Part shown: positions 13,248 to 13,251 of the stretch, one piece after another | How positions within the stretch are numbered: position 1 is the stretch's first letter | Layout of the letters: each line of letters starts with the position of its first letter | Assembly: GCA_913009215.1 (NCBI GenBank) | Contig: CAJVXG010000026.1 | Location: forward strand, 1 to 13,251 | Source of the DNA: an uncultured Gammaproteobacteria bacterium | GTDB lineage: Bacteria > Pseudomonadota > Gammaproteobacteria > Acidiferrobacterales > CAJVXG01 | Length of the DNA: 13,251 nucleotides | Reading direction: 5' to 3' | Program-made: the position numbers and the translations under genes | The notes under the pieces: model-generated | What the model was told of the DNA's origin: nothing | The model's database searches: none | Seen by the model: the letters and a program-made list of their open reading frames with translations, nothing else

Positions 13248-13251
13248 AAAA

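Overview
The window looks like a moderate-GC chromosomal segment of a gammaproteobacterium. The left edge has the hallmark order pcm(3' end)-nlpD-rpoS. It is followed by an alaC-hom-thrC amino-acid block with a divergent Mth938/DUF498-type gene. Housekeeping proteins (RecJ, CysM, GrxC, a short-form ThrC) resemble those of free-living Gammaproteobacteria such as Methylococcales or Chromatiales-type lineages. This placement is inferred from gene content and order only. No phage, insertion sequence, CRISPR array, tRNA or rRNA was recognised.

Layout. (1) 1-1965: last codons of pcm, then nlpD (lipoprotein amidase activator) and rpoS (general stress sigma factor) on the + strand. (2) 1962-2345: a small DUF498 gene on the - strand whose stop codon overlaps the rpoS stop. 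(3) 2346-2511: a divergent promoter region with a 19-bp dyad. (4) 2512-6176: alaC, hom and thrC on the + strand, linking alanine/glutamate transamination and homoserine-to-threonine synthesis. alaC and hom overlap by 4 nt. (5) 6177-6437: an AT-rich intergenic region with several dyads, leading to a membrane-anchored ankyrin-repeat gene (6438-7130). (6) 7132-8166: a secreted tandem-thioredoxin protein on the - strand, convergent with the ankyrin gene. (7) 8269-12026: an RpfE-like gene, recJ and cysM on the + strand, closely spaced. (8) 12057-12935: two tandem paralogous small membrane-protein genes, the second broken by a frameshift. (9) 12944-13207: a monothiol-spaced CPIC glutaredoxin (grxC-like) on the - strand, with a strong promoter only a few bases from its start codon.

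Most of the window is ordinary core genome. The parts that deserve a second look are a 17-residue in-frame insertion in Hom whose DNA folds into two hairpins, an exact 48-residue internal duplication in the membrane part of the ankyrin protein, the frameshifted membrane paralog, and several dyad-rich intergenic regions. No complete novel defence or mobile system is visible.
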